The notes under the pieces were generated by a model. That model saw nothing but the letters and a program-made list of their open reading frames with translations. It ran no database searches and was not told the DNA's origin. 64,000 nt of DNA from Actinomadura syzygii. Lineage in GTDB: Bacteria > Actinomycetota > Actinomycetes > Streptosporangiales > Streptosporangiaceae. Shown here piece after piece: positions 22,756 through 30,131 of this stretch (its first letter is position 1; every line of letters starts with the position of its first letter). A program made the translations under genes and the position numbers. The stretch covers positions 62,001 to 126,000 of the forward strand of contig NZ_VSFF01000003.1 in the NCBI RefSeq assembly GCF_008085905.1, read 5' to 3'.

Positions 22756-23013
22756 TCACGCGGCGATCTTGTCGTAGGCCGCGGGCGTCCGCCGCAGGCC
22801 CAGCGCGACGTGGAACCGGCCGACGCCCGGCCAGCGCCGCTCGACGGCCAGGGCGAGCGCGTAGTAGCCGGCGACGGCGGCGGCGGCGAGCTTGAGCTTC
22901 GTGCTGGTGTCGGTGTCCAGGATGACGCCGTAGTGCAGGGCGAGCCAGGCTGGGGCGTTGCCGATGCCGACCGGCACCCATGTGCGGATCAGCGAGACCA
23001 TGAAGTCGTTCAT
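22756..23013 (-). CDS. Holin-like small membrane protein
   Basis: The 85-residue protein has two hydrophobic stretches, SLIRTWVPVGIGNAPAWLAL and LKLAAAAVAGYYALALAVE, and a charged end (ERRWPGVGRFHVALGLRRTPAAYDKIAA). This size and layout match small actinobacteriophage membrane proteins found next to endolysins and often called holin-like. ATG 23013 has AGGAG six bases upstream. It follows the peptidoglycan-binding gene on the same strand, so together with the CHAP fragment it looks like a phage lysis module. Confidence 0.55.
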   Translation of the reverse strand: MNDFMVSLIRTWVPVGIGNAPAWLALHYGVILDTDTSTKLKLAAAAVAGYYALALAVERRWPGVGRFHVALGLRRTPAAYDKIAA

Positions 23014-23105
23014 GGCGTTCTCCTAATCTGCTCCCAGTTGCTCCCACTCTGGGAGCTGGAGCGGCGTTGCCGCTGGTAGCGGCGATGGATCCGTTGTGGA
23101 TCAGG

Positions 23106-23366
23106 TCAGATGGCGTGCTGCGGCGCGCCGCCGTGCGCGATGAACAGGGCGCGGGCGGAGTGGTGGCCGTATTCGCCGTCCGCGGCGAGCTTGTTGCCGT
23201 TCTCGTCGCGGTGGCCCTTTTGGAAGGCGAGGACGCCCTTCTTGGTGTCCCGGCCGAACGCGCCGGCGACGTCCAGTTCGTAGCCGAGCCCGACGAGCGC
23301 GTCCTGCAGCCACTTCACTCGGGGCCCGGTGGAGCCTTTCAGCAGGGTCGGCGTGGCCCACGGCAC
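23106..23366 (-). CDS. Peptidoglycan-binding domain protein (endolysin part)
   Basis: The 86-residue protein is a PG_binding_1 domain: LLKGSTGPRVKWLQDALVGLGYELD, then FGRDTKKGVLAFQKGH and a YGHHSARALFI end. In phage endolysins this domain usually follows a catalytic domain such as CHAP. Here a CHAP fragment ends (TAG) 36 bases upstream and the PG-binding part begins at GTG 23366 without a good ribosome-binding site, so the pair may be a broken endolysin. It probably cannot act as an enzyme alone. Confidence 0.6.
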   Translation of the reverse strand: MPWATPTLLKGSTGPRVKWLQDALVGLGYELDVAGAFGRDTKKGVLAFQKGHRDENGNKLAADGEYGHHSARALFIAHGGAPQHAI

Positions 23367-23402
23367 TCACACCCGGCGGTGCGCGACGGTGGAGTGGACG
23401 GC

Positions 23403-23630
23403 CTAGAACGTGGGCTTCGGCGGCGAGGGAGCGGCGTAGGCGGGCCGTCCGTACCCGGCGATCACGCCGGCGTCGCGGACGCGCCGGCGGACGGCGTCCG
23501 AGGTGTTCGCCTCGATCGTCTGCAGCCGCCCACCGCCGAGCACGACCTCGACCACGCCGACGTGGTCGATCGCGGAGATGCGGTCGGTCGCGCCCCAGTC
23601 GAAGAACACGATGTTGCCCGCGTGCGCAAC
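23403..23630 (-). pseudogene. CHAP amidase domain fragment, truncated 5' end
   Basis: The minus-strand frame contains AGNIVFFDWGATDRISAIDHVGVVEVV then RLQTIEANTSDAVRRRVRD and a terminal AYAAPSPPKPTF. This is the C-terminal half of a CHAP (Cys/His amidohydrolase-peptidase) domain, including the catalytic His in DHVG and the Asn/Glu region IEANT. The N-terminal half with the catalytic Cys is missing: at about 23625 the sequence changes to the integrase on the other strand. The break marks a deletion or recombination joint. Confidence 0.7.
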
Positions 23631-24386
23631 TCGCCGAACAGCGCGACGCGCTGCCCGGCCGCTACAAGGCGATGGTGGATGCCGGGGGCGGCCTCGGCCT
23701 CCGGCAGGGCGAGATCTTCGGCCTGTCCCGGCGGATGTGGAGTGGCTGAGACCAAGCCGAAGGTGGACGTCCGCCGTCAGGTCAAGGTCATGAAGAACGC
23801 GGGCGGTAAGTGGGTCCTGGTGCTCGCGCTGCCCAAATACGACAAGACCCGCAGGGTGCGGCTGTCGGAGTCGGTGAAGGAGGCGCTGGCCGAGCACATG
23901 CGGCGCTACCCACCGGTAACGGTCACGCTGCCATGGGGGAACCCGGAGGGTGATCCGGTCACGATCGAGCTGATCTTCACCAGCGGGCCAATCGAACGCG
24001 ATGATGGCAAGAAGGTGCGGCCGCCCAAACCGGGTGCGCTGCACCGCTCATGGTTCGCGCGCTGCATCTGGAAGCCAGCAGCGATCAAAGCGGGCATCGT
24101 CGATCCCGCGAAGGAGCGCGAGCCGGACGCCCCGCCGCGGGACTACAACGGGATGCATGCGCTCCGGCACTGGTTCGCCTCGGTGCTGCTCGCGGGCGGC
24201 GAGGGCATTCCGGCGGTCAGCGAGTGGATGGGGCACTCCAGCGCGAGCATCACCCTCGACCGGTACGGGCATCTGCTGCCCGACAACGAGGACCGGATGA
24301 CCGACCTCATCGACGCGGCCCTGGATGTGGATCATGAACAGGGTGCACTCAATGTGCATTCCCAAGATCATCAGGGATTGCGGTGA
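23624..24386 (+). pseudogene. Tyrosine recombinase (integrase), truncated and frameshifted
   Basis: The catalytic domain is recognisable: AMVDAGGGLGLRQGEIFGLS (Arg I) in one frame, VEWLRP in a second, then KVDVRRQVKVMKNAGGKW in a third frame. The third frame runs on through MHALRHWFAS (H-x-x-R), EWMGHSSASITLDRYGHL (His and Tyr nucleophile) to TGA 24384-24386. Two frameshifts lie near 23727 and 23755, and the N-terminal arm- and core-binding domains are missing. The last codons lie inside the right direct repeat, the expected position for an int gene beside its attachment site. The open frame continuing upstream to 23067 is antisense to the lysis genes. Confidence 0.85.
24342..24360. repeat. 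Right copy of the 19-nt end motif of the island
   Basis: GGTGCACTCAATGTGCATT here matches 17 of 19 bases of GGTGCACTCGATGTGCACT at 16678-16696, same orientation. In a circularised element the two copies would flank the 315-bp repeat, as integrase arm-binding sites do. It overlaps the integrase 3' end and the TGA of the convergent oxidoreductase gene. Confidence 0.55.
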
Positions 24387-26409
24387 TCTCGACGCGGGTG
24401 TCGTGGAAGACCGGGCCGCCGCCGAGGTCGGTGGCGCGCTCGGCGACGACCGCGTTGGCGTTCGCGCCGCCCGCGAGCTTGGCCCAGTGCCCCTTGGTCG
24501 TCGCTGCAACCCCGGGCCTGACCTCGTCAGATACCGTCAGTGTCGCGTCGAAGGAACCCCGGTCGTTGCCGACCCGGACCGGCTGCCCGTCGCTGAGCCC
24601 GCGCGCCCGCGCGTCGTCGGTGTGCATCCGGACGGTGAGGGCGCCCGCCCTCCGCCGCAGCTCCGGGTTGTTGGCGAACTGGGTGTTCAGGAACTCGTGC
24701 GGGGCCGCCGAGATCAGCGCGAGGGGGTAGCGGGCGGCGCGCTCCTCGTCCGCGACCTCGGCCGGTGGGACGTACCCGGCGAGCCCCTCAGCGTCGGAGC
24801 GGAACTCGAACCGTCCCGACGGGGTCGGGAAGCCCTCCGCGAACGGCAGGAACGGGTCCGGGACGGACATCCGCGCGAACCCCTCCTTGCGCAGCCGGTC
24901 GAGCGTGATCCCCGCCATCCACGGATGGCCGGACGCGAGCAGCCGCTCGGCCAGGCTCTCGTCGGAGTCGTAGAGGCTCGGCTCGTCCAGGCCCATCCGC
25001 CGCGCCAGCCGCCGGAACGTCTCCGTCGCGGGCAGGCACTCGCCGGGCGGCGCCACGGCGGGCTCGTTCCAGGTCAGGTAGAGGTGCCCGTAACCCTCGT
25101 GCAGGTCGGCGTGCTCGTGCTGCGCCGTCGACGGCAGGACGATGTCGGCGTAGTCGACGGTGTCGGTCGGGAACAGGTCCATGACGACGGTGAACAGGTC
25201 GTCCCTGGCCAGCCCGCGCCGCACCTTGTTCTGGTGCGGGGTGCTCGCCGCCGGGTTCGCCGCCATGACGAACAGCGCCTTGACCGGCGGGTCCTGGACG
25301 TCGAGCAGCCCCTCGCCGAGGCGGCTCATCGACAGCGTCCGGACGGGCCCGGGGCGCAGGTCGTCCCGCCATAGGGCCGCCTTGTTCAACTTCACGTGCC
25401 CGGACGTCGAGAACGCGACCCCGCCGCCGAGCCGGGCCCAGTCGCCCGTCACGGCCGGGATGGCGGAGATCACGCGCAGCGCGGAACCGCCGCCCGCGTG
25501 CCGCTGGAGGCCCTGCGTCGCCCTGATCGCGGTCGGCCGGGTCCGGGCGACGCGCTCGCCGAGCGCGACGATCCGCTCGGCCGGGACGCCGGTGATCCGC
25601 GCGGCCCGCTCCGGCGGGAACTCCGCGATCCGCTCCCGGAACTCGGCCCAGCCGAGCGTGCGCCGTTCGAGGTACTCCTGGTCGTGCGCGCCGAGGCCCA
25701 CGATGACGTGCAGCAGGCCGAGGGCGAGCGCGGCGTCCGTGCCGGGCAGCGGGGCGAGGTGCTCGTCGGCCTGCGCCGCCGTCCGCGTCCGGACCGGGTC
25801 GATCGCGACCAGCCGCGCCCCGTTCCGCCGCGCCTGCTGGACGAACTTCCACACGTGGTGCCCGCTGGTCAGCGGGTTCGTCCCCCACAGCAGGACGAGC
25901 CCCGCGTGGGCGATGTCCTCCGGGTCCATGCCGCCGGGGGAGCCGACCGAGGCGGTCAGCCCGGCGTTGCCCGCGGCCGAGCAGATGTCGGCGTCGTGCG
26001 CGGACGCGCCGAGGACGTTGAAGAAGCGCCGCCCCGTGTACCCCTCGAGACCTTGCAGGTAGCCGAGCGTGCCGGTGCCCCAGTACGGCCAGACCGCCTC
26101 GCCGCCGTGCTCGCGGACGACGCCGTCCAGCCGGTCAGCGATCTCGCCGAGGGCCTCGTCCCAGGTGATCCGCTCGAACCGCCCCTCGCCCTTGCGGCCG
26201 ACGCGGCGCAGCGGGTGCAGGATCCGGTCGGGCTGCCGAGAGCGCTCCAGCCACCGGTTGACCTTCGCGCAGAGCGCGCCGCGCGTGTACGGGTGATCGG
26301 GGTTGCCGCGCAGGGAGACCGCCTCGCCGTCCCTTACGGTCACCACCCACGAACACCCGTCGGGGCAGTCCAGCGGGCACGCGCCCAGCACTTTCAGCTC
26401 TGACGGCAT
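24349..26409 (-). CDS. Molybdopterin-dependent oxidoreductase with [4Fe-4S] site
   Basis: The 686-residue enzyme belongs to the formate dehydrogenase/thiosulfate reductase group of bis-MGD proteins. Its N-terminus has the [4Fe-4S] motif CPLDCPDGCSW and, about 27 residues on, ALCAK. Cofactor-binding stretches include GTGTLGYLQGLEGYTGRRFF, LLWGTNPLTSGHHVWKF and FVMAANPAASTPHQN, and the MopB C-terminal beta barrel starts near NTQFANNPELRRRAG. No TAT signal is seen, so it is cytoplasmic. ATG 26409 follows GGAGG on its strand. Its last codons (DDLGNAH, TGA at 24349-24351) come from the island; the native ending lies at 16231. Electron donor and acceptor are unknown. It is divergent from thyX. Confidence 0.88.
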   Translation of the reverse strand: MPSELKVLGACPLDCPDGCSWVVTVRDGEAVSLRGNPDHPYTRGALCAKVNRWLERSRQPDRILHPLRRVGRKGEGRFERITWDEALGEIADRLDGVVREHGGEAVWPYWGTGTLGYLQGLEGYTGRRFFNVLGASAHDADICSAAGNAGLTASVGSPGGMDPEDIAHAGLVLLWGTNPLTSGHHVWKFVQQARRNGARLVAIDPVRTRTAAQADEHLAPLPGTDAALALGLLHVIVGLGAHDQEYLERRTLGWAEFRERIAEFPPERAARITGVPAERIVALGERVARTRPTAIRATQGLQRHAGGGSALRVISAIPAVTGDWARLGGGVAFSTSGHVKLNKAALWRDDLRPGPVRTLSMSRLGEGLLDVQDPPVKALFVMAANPAASTPHQNKVRRGLARDDLFTVVMDLFPTDTVDYADIVLPSTAQHEHADLHEGYGHLYLTWNEPAVAPPGECLPATETFRRLARRMGLDEPSLYDSDESLAERLLASGHPWMAGITLDRLRKEGFARMSVPDPFLPFAEGFPTPSGRFEFRSDAEGLAGYVPPAEVADEERAARYPLALISAAPHEFLNTQFANNPELRRRAGALTVRMHTDDARARGLSDGQPVRVGNDRGSFDATLTVSDEVRPGVAATTKGHWAKLAGGANANAVVAERATDLGGGPVFHDTRVEITAIPDDLGNAH
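24374..24688. repeat. Right 315-bp direct repeat (attachment-type)
   Basis: This copy matches 16256-16570 with one substitution (T24379 for C16261). It forms the current 3' coding end of the intact molybdopterin oxidoreductase gene and contains the last codons of the integrase on the other strand. Confidence 0.9.
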
Positions 26410-26557
26410 CGGACCTCCCCGTCGACGCGAACGCCCCCAGTCTGGCATGTGCGTCATCTCGGACGCTCATTACCTCCGGCCGCCGGGCCAGGTCGCGGCC
26501 GTCCCCGCCGTGGTGGTTTGCTAGGGGCGACGGAACCGACCCGTAGGGGGAACGAGA

Positions 26558-27355
26558 GTGAAGAGCGTCGAACCCGAGGTGTTCCTCGTCGCGCGGCCCG
26601 AACTGGACTACGACGAGGTCGCCCGGTACCTGCGGGACGTGGGCGGCGAGAGCTGGCTGGAGCGGCTCGACCGGGGCGACCTCGACGACGAGCTGAACGA
26701 CCCGCAGAACCTCGCCGAGTTCGCCGGACGGCTCTGCTACCGCTCCTGGGAGCCCGGCCTCAACCCGAACGTGAAGAAGGTCCGCACGAACTCGGGGGAG
26801 TACCTGGAGAACATCCTGCGCAGCCTGCACGGGTCGGTGCTTGAGCACGTCAGCTTCAGCTTCGTCCTGCACAACGTGAGCCGCGTCCTGACGCACGAGC
26901 TGGTGCGGCACCGTCCGGGAGTGGCGATCTCGCAGGAGTCGCTGCGGTTCGTCCGGCTGCAGGACATCCCCTTCTGGTTCCCCGAGTGGGCCCGCGAGGA
27001 CCCCGAGCTGATGAAGCGCGCCACGGCGCTGCTGGAGCAGATGGAGGAGTTCCAGGGCTGGATGGCCGGGCACTTCCGGCTGGACGACGAGGGCGTCCCG
27101 TTCAAGGAGAAGAAGCACAAGACGTCCTTCATGCGGCGGTTCGCCCCCGAGGGCCTCGGCACCGGCCTGGTCTGGACGGCGAACGTCCGCACGCTGCGCC
27201 ACACGCTGGAGAACCGCACCGCGCCGGGCGCCGAGGAGGAGATCCGCCTGCTGTTCGGCAAGATCGGCGACCTGATGCGCAAGGAGGCCCCGGACCTCTT
27301 CGGCGACTACGTCGTTGAGGACGGCACCTGGGTCCCCCAGTGGCGCAAGGTCTGA
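26558..27355 (+). CDS. thyX: FAD-dependent thymidylate synthase
   Basis: The 265-residue protein makes dTMP from dUMP using methylene-tetrahydrofolate, NADPH and FAD. The family signature RHR-x7-S is present as RHRPGVAISQES near residue 115. Other hallmarks are SVLEHVSFSFVLHNVSRVLTHELVRHR, FMRRFAPEGLGTGLVWTANVRTLRHTLENRT and EIRLLFGKIGDLMRKEAPDLF. The length is slightly above the usual 220-250 because of an N-terminal acidic segment. GTG 26558 follows AGGGGG at 26545-26550. The gene stands alone; no thyA or dfr is in view. Confidence 0.95.
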   Translation: MKSVEPEVFLVARPELDYDEVARYLRDVGGESWLERLDRGDLDDELNDPQNLAEFAGRLCYRSWEPGLNPNVKKVRTNSGEYLENILRSLHGSVLEHVSFSFVLHNVSRVLTHELVRHRPGVAISQESLRFVRLQDIPFWFPEWAREDPELMKRATALLEQMEEFQGWMAGHFRLDDEGVPFKEKKHKTSFMRRFAPEGLGTGLVWTANVRTLRHTLENRTAPGAEEEIRLLFGKIGDLMRKEAPDLFGDYVVEDGTWVPQWRKV

Positions 27356-27408
27356 CCGGGTCGGCGGCGGAAAAATCTACAAGGTAAAGGCACCGGGCGG
27401 TTCAGACG

Positions 27409-27620
27409 TCAGTCGGCGGCGAATCCGCCCTCGGGACGGATGATCTCCAGGTTGGTGCCGTCCGGATCGTTGAAGTAGGCGACCTGGGTGCCGAGCGCCG
27501 CCTCCGGGTGACCTCGTCCGCGACGACGGGCTCCCGGCCGGTCAGGGCCTTGTAGAACGCGATCGACACGTCGAGGTCGGAGACCGAGATCCCGACGTGG
27601 GCGGCGCGGCCGAGGTTCAT
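27409..27620 (-). pseudogene. VOC family gene, frameshifted and internally deleted
   Basis: From 27620 the minus strand reads MNLGRAAHVGISVSDLDVSIAFYKALTG and REPVVADEVT, a clear glyoxalase-fold N-terminus. After about 27500 a different frame continues with GTQVAYFNDPDGTNLEIIRP, the C-terminal strand with the metal-ligand Glu. Roughly the middle 50-60 residues expected between these parts are missing and the frames do not join, so the gene is dead. It is divergent from the MmyB-like regulator, whose former target it may have been. Confidence 0.75.
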
Positions 27621-27691
27621 CGGCGTGCTGGAAGCGAGTACGCACCCCGCCCGAGCGGGACGAGCACGGCGACATGAGGCGCGCCGCGTCC

Positions 27692-27708
27692 ATTACCTGG
27701 GGCGTAAT
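27692..27708. promoter_or_regulatory. Inverted repeat before the MmyB-like regulator
   Basis: ATTAC (27692-27696) and GTAAT (27704-27708) form an inverted repeat around CTGGGGC in the divergent intergenic region. TAGCGT at 27732-27737 is a likely -10 box, placing transcription start at the GTG 27745. This is a candidate operator for the XRE protein encoded downstream. Confidence 0.4.
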
Positions 27709-27744
27709 CGCACGCGTGATCGGTCGGCGGGTAGCGTCGGGGCC

Positions 27745-28545
27745 GTGACGACGGCGTTGAGCGACGTGAGACCGGTGGGGGAGCGGCTGCGCGCCTGGCG
27801 GCAGCGGCGCAGGCTCAGCCAGTTGGAGCTGGCCTCGGAGGCGGACGTGTCCACCCGCCACCTGAGCTTCGTGGAGACGGGGCGCTCCACGCCGAGCAGG
27901 GAGATGGTGCTGCGGCTGGCCGAGCACCTGGACGTCCCGCTGCGCGACCGGAACCTGCTGCTGGTGTCGGCCGGGTACGCGCCGGTGTTCGAGGAGACGC
28001 CGATCGAGGAGCCGCGGATGGACTCCGTCCGGGCGGCGCTCAAGCAGGTGCTGGACGGGCACGAGCCCTACCCGGCCGTCGTCGTGGACCGGTTCTGGAA
28101 CCTGGTCGACGCCAACGGCGCGGCCGCGTTCTTCATGGAGGGCGCCGCCCCCGAGCTGCTGGAGCCGCCGCTGAACGTGCTGCGGCTCAGCATGCACCCG
28201 GACGGCCTGGCGAGGAAGATCCTCAACCTGGCGGAGTGGCGCGCCCACATGATCGACCGGGTGCGGCGGCACGTGGCGCTGACCGCCGACGCGTCGCTCG
28301 CCCAGCTCTACCGGGAGCTGCGGAGCTACCCCGGGGACGTGGGGGAGGCGATCGCGCCGCCGCCGGGCCACGAGGTGTTCGTCCCGCTGCGGATGCGGCT
28401 GGACGGCCGCGAGCTGTCGTTCTTCACCACGATCGCGACGTTCGGCACGCCGGTCGACATCACGCTCGCGGAGCTGGCGATCGAGTCGTTCTATCCGGCG
28501 GACGCGGCGACCGGCGAATACCTGCGGAAGCGGGCGGGCTGGTGA
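27745..28545 (+). CDS. XRE regulator with MmyB-like ligand-binding domain
   Basis: The 266-residue protein has an XRE helix-turn-helix at residues ~10-65 (GERLRAWRQRRRLSQLELASEADVSTRHLSFVETGRSTPS). A MmyB-type domain follows: YPAVVVDRFWNLVDANGAAAFFMEGA, LRLSMHPDGLARKILNLAEWRAHMIDRVRRH, and FFTTIATFGTPVDITLAELAIESFYPAD. The family senses fatty-acid-like ligands and usually controls a divergent oxidoreductase; here the divergent gene is a decayed VOC gene. GTG 27745 is probably leaderless. Its last 86 bases overlap the end of the convergent flavohemoprotein gene. Confidence 0.9.
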   Translation: MTTALSDVRPVGERLRAWRQRRRLSQLELASEADVSTRHLSFVETGRSTPSREMVLRLAEHLDVPLRDRNLLLVSAGYAPVFEETPIEEPRMDSVRAALKQVLDGHEPYPAVVVDRFWNLVDANGAAAFFMEGAAPELLEPPLNVLRLSMHPDGLARKILNLAEWRAHMIDRVRRHVALTADASLAQLYRELRSYPGDVGEAIAPPPGHEVFVPLRMRLDGRELSFFTTIATFGTPVDITLAELAIESFYPADAATGEYLRKRAGW

Positions 28546-29695
28546 CGTCCGGCTCCGCCTCGGCGGAGAGCAGGTCGTGGTGGACGCGGGCGAGGGACAT
28601 CCCCTGCCGCTGCAGGGCGGTGACCGTCCGCCGGACGAACGGGACGGGCCCCGCGACGTAGGCGTCGTGGTCGCGCCAGCCGGGGACGCCGTCCAGGAAG
28701 GCGGGCAGGACGTCGGGGACGCGCCCGCGCGGCGCGCCGTCCGGCACGTCCTCCTCGGGCGAGCGCGACAGGACGGGGACGACCCGCAGCCCGGGGCACG
28801 CGGCCTCAAGCCCGCGCAGTTCGGCCATGTCGTAGAGGCCGCGTGCGGTGCGGGCGGCGACGAGCAGGCGGACGTCGTGGTCCCGTCCGCAGACGGCGGC
28901 CTGCTCGGCGAGCGCCCTCATCGGGGCGAGCCCGGTGCCGCCGCCGATCAGCAGGAGGCCGCGCGGGGAGCCGGGGTCGAGCGTCATCGTCCCCTCGGCC
29001 GGGCCGAGCAGCACGGTGTCGCCCGGCGCGGTGCCGCGGACGAGCGCGCCGCTCACCCACCCGCCGGAGCGGGCGCGGACGTGCAGCCGCAGCGTCCCGT
29101 CGACGCGCGGCGCGTTGGCGACGGAGTACGGCCGCCAGACCCGCGGCCAGCGCGCGGTCTGCACGGTGACGTGCTGCCCGGCGCGGAACGGCAGCGGCCG
29201 CTCGGGCCGCAGCGTGAGGACGGCGAGGTCGTGGTCGCGGCGGTCGTGCGCGGCGACCTCGGCGACCCACCAGGGCGGGGCGGTCTCGGCGTCCTGCGCC
29301 GCGGCGTCGATCATGATCGCCGCGGCCTCGCGGTAGGCGGCGGTCCAGGCGTGCTCGGCGGCGCGGGTCCACACGTCGGCGGCGTAGGCGCGCAGGGTGG
29401 CGAGCAGCGCGGCCTCGACGGCGGCGTAGTGCTCGCGCCGGACGCCGTACTTGCGGTGCCCGCGGCCGAGCCCGCGCAGGTGCCGGGCGAGCTCCTCGGG
29501 GTTGTCCTGGCTCCAGACGATCCGGGTGATCGCGTGGAAGAACCGGTCGTGCTGGGCGCCCATCGCGGGCGGGAACAGCGCCCGCAGCCGCGGCTCGGCG
29601 GCGAACAGGCGGCCGTAGAAATAGCTCGTCGAGCCCGCCGGATCCGCTTCCAGGCGGGTGAGGCATTCTTTGAGTATTCCGGGTTCCGGTGCCAT
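28460..29695 (-). CDS. Flavohemoprotein (globin plus FAD/NAD reductase)
   Basis: The 411-residue protein has a globin domain (residues ~1-135: YFYGRLFAAEPRLRALFP with Tyr B10, and KYGVRREHYAAVEAALL with the proximal His). A ferredoxin-reductase-like half follows, with FAD motif WRPYSVANAP, GDTVLLGPAEGTMTLD and NAD motif LLLIGGGTGLAPMRAL. Such proteins oxidise nitric oxide to nitrate or act as haem-linked reductases. ATG 29695 is the first clear methionine in the family frame. The C-terminal ~28 residues (PPASAGIRRSPRPPDR...) lie antisense to the XRE gene and look like a run-on tail. It may respond to the palindrome at 29900. Confidence 0.85.
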   Translation of the reverse strand: MAPEPGILKECLTRLEADPAGSTSYFYGRLFAAEPRLRALFPPAMGAQHDRFFHAITRIVWSQDNPEELARHLRGLGRGHRKYGVRREHYAAVEAALLATLRAYAADVWTRAAEHAWTAAYREAAAIMIDAAAQDAETAPPWWVAEVAAHDRRDHDLAVLTLRPERPLPFRAGQHVTVQTARWPRVWRPYSVANAPRVDGTLRLHVRARSGGWVSGALVRGTAPGDTVLLGPAEGTMTLDPGSPRGLLLIGGGTGLAPMRALAEQAAVCGRDHDVRLLVAARTARGLYDMAELRGLEAACPGLRVVPVLSRSPEEDVPDGAPRGRVPDVLPAFLDGVPGWRDHDAYVAGPVPFVRRTVTALQRQGMSLARVHHDLLSAEAEPDVTSPPASAGIRRSPRPPDRTTRSPAPRA

Positions 29696-30131
29696 TCTGG
29701 GAGCTCGCCCCCTGGGGTCTCGCTGGCCGGATCCCGGGCTCGCGCGCTGGTCGCGCCCCAATCCCCACCCGGGTTCGTGAGATTCTCGCACGCGGATCCG
29801 TGCCTGCCCAGCGCAGCTGCCCGCGACGCCGGCGAATGGATTCCGAGCGTAATCGGTTACCAATTGCCGGTGACTGACGGTAAAGCGAAAAGGAAAACCA
29901 TACTGATCAGTATTTGCGTATCGTCCCCGCTGTGATCGAAAACCCGCGCCGCGCCGGGAGAAGAATGCACTCCGCGGTGGAAGATTCAAGAATTTCTGCG
30001 AAGATCCGTCCCGTACGGCAAGCTGACCGGAGCAGCCCCGGGGGCGGGCGGCCGCGAGGGGACGGGTGGCGCACGATGCCGCCCGGTCGACGGCCGTCCT
30101 GGGGCCGGTGTCGACCAGAGGGGGAACACGC
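29696..30131. other. Long intergenic region with AT-rich patch and palindrome
   Basis: This 436-base region separates divergent genes. About 29850-30010 is markedly AT-richer than the surroundings and holds the perfect 14-bp palindrome at 29900-29913. No ORF with protein character was found on either strand. It probably contains both promoters and an operator. Confidence 0.6.
29900..29913. promoter_or_regulatory. Perfect palindrome ATACTGATCAGTAT
   Basis: A perfect 14-bp palindrome lies in AT-rich DNA about 205 bases upstream of the flavohemoprotein start and 219 bases before the amidotransferase gene. Size and symmetry suit a TetR- or MarR-type dimer. No regulator gene of that kind adjoins it directly. 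Confidence 0.5.

Larger units (their letters stand above)
16571..24373. mobile_element. Integrated island with decayed integrase and phage lysis genes
   Basis: The segment lies between two copies of a 315-bp direct repeat, splits a chromosomal gene, and ends at its right border with a tyrosine recombinase, the usual design of an integrative element or prophage. It carries cargo of unknown function (16775-21685), a small secreted protein and a truncated lysis module, but no visible replication, conjugation or capsid genes. The integrase is frameshifted and truncated, so the element is probably fixed in place. The near-perfect flanking repeats suggest a recent arrival or gene conversion. Confidence 0.8.

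Noticed and set aside
22562..22777. A 71-codon frame starting MTKRPAALQRR
   Set aside because: It runs through the terminator-like hairpin at 22570-22607 and has shadow-like composition, despite overlapping the previous stop codon.
23067..23620. N-terminal extension of the integrase frame
   Set aside because: This part is antisense to the peptidoglycan-binding and CHAP sequences and has no recombinase features, so the integrase remnant starts at about 23624.
16256..24688. The 315-bp repeats as ends of an insertion sequence or composite transposon
   Set aside because: The repeats are a piece of the host oxidoreductase gene, hold no transposase and have no terminal inverted repeats or short target duplication; an attachment-site origin fits better.
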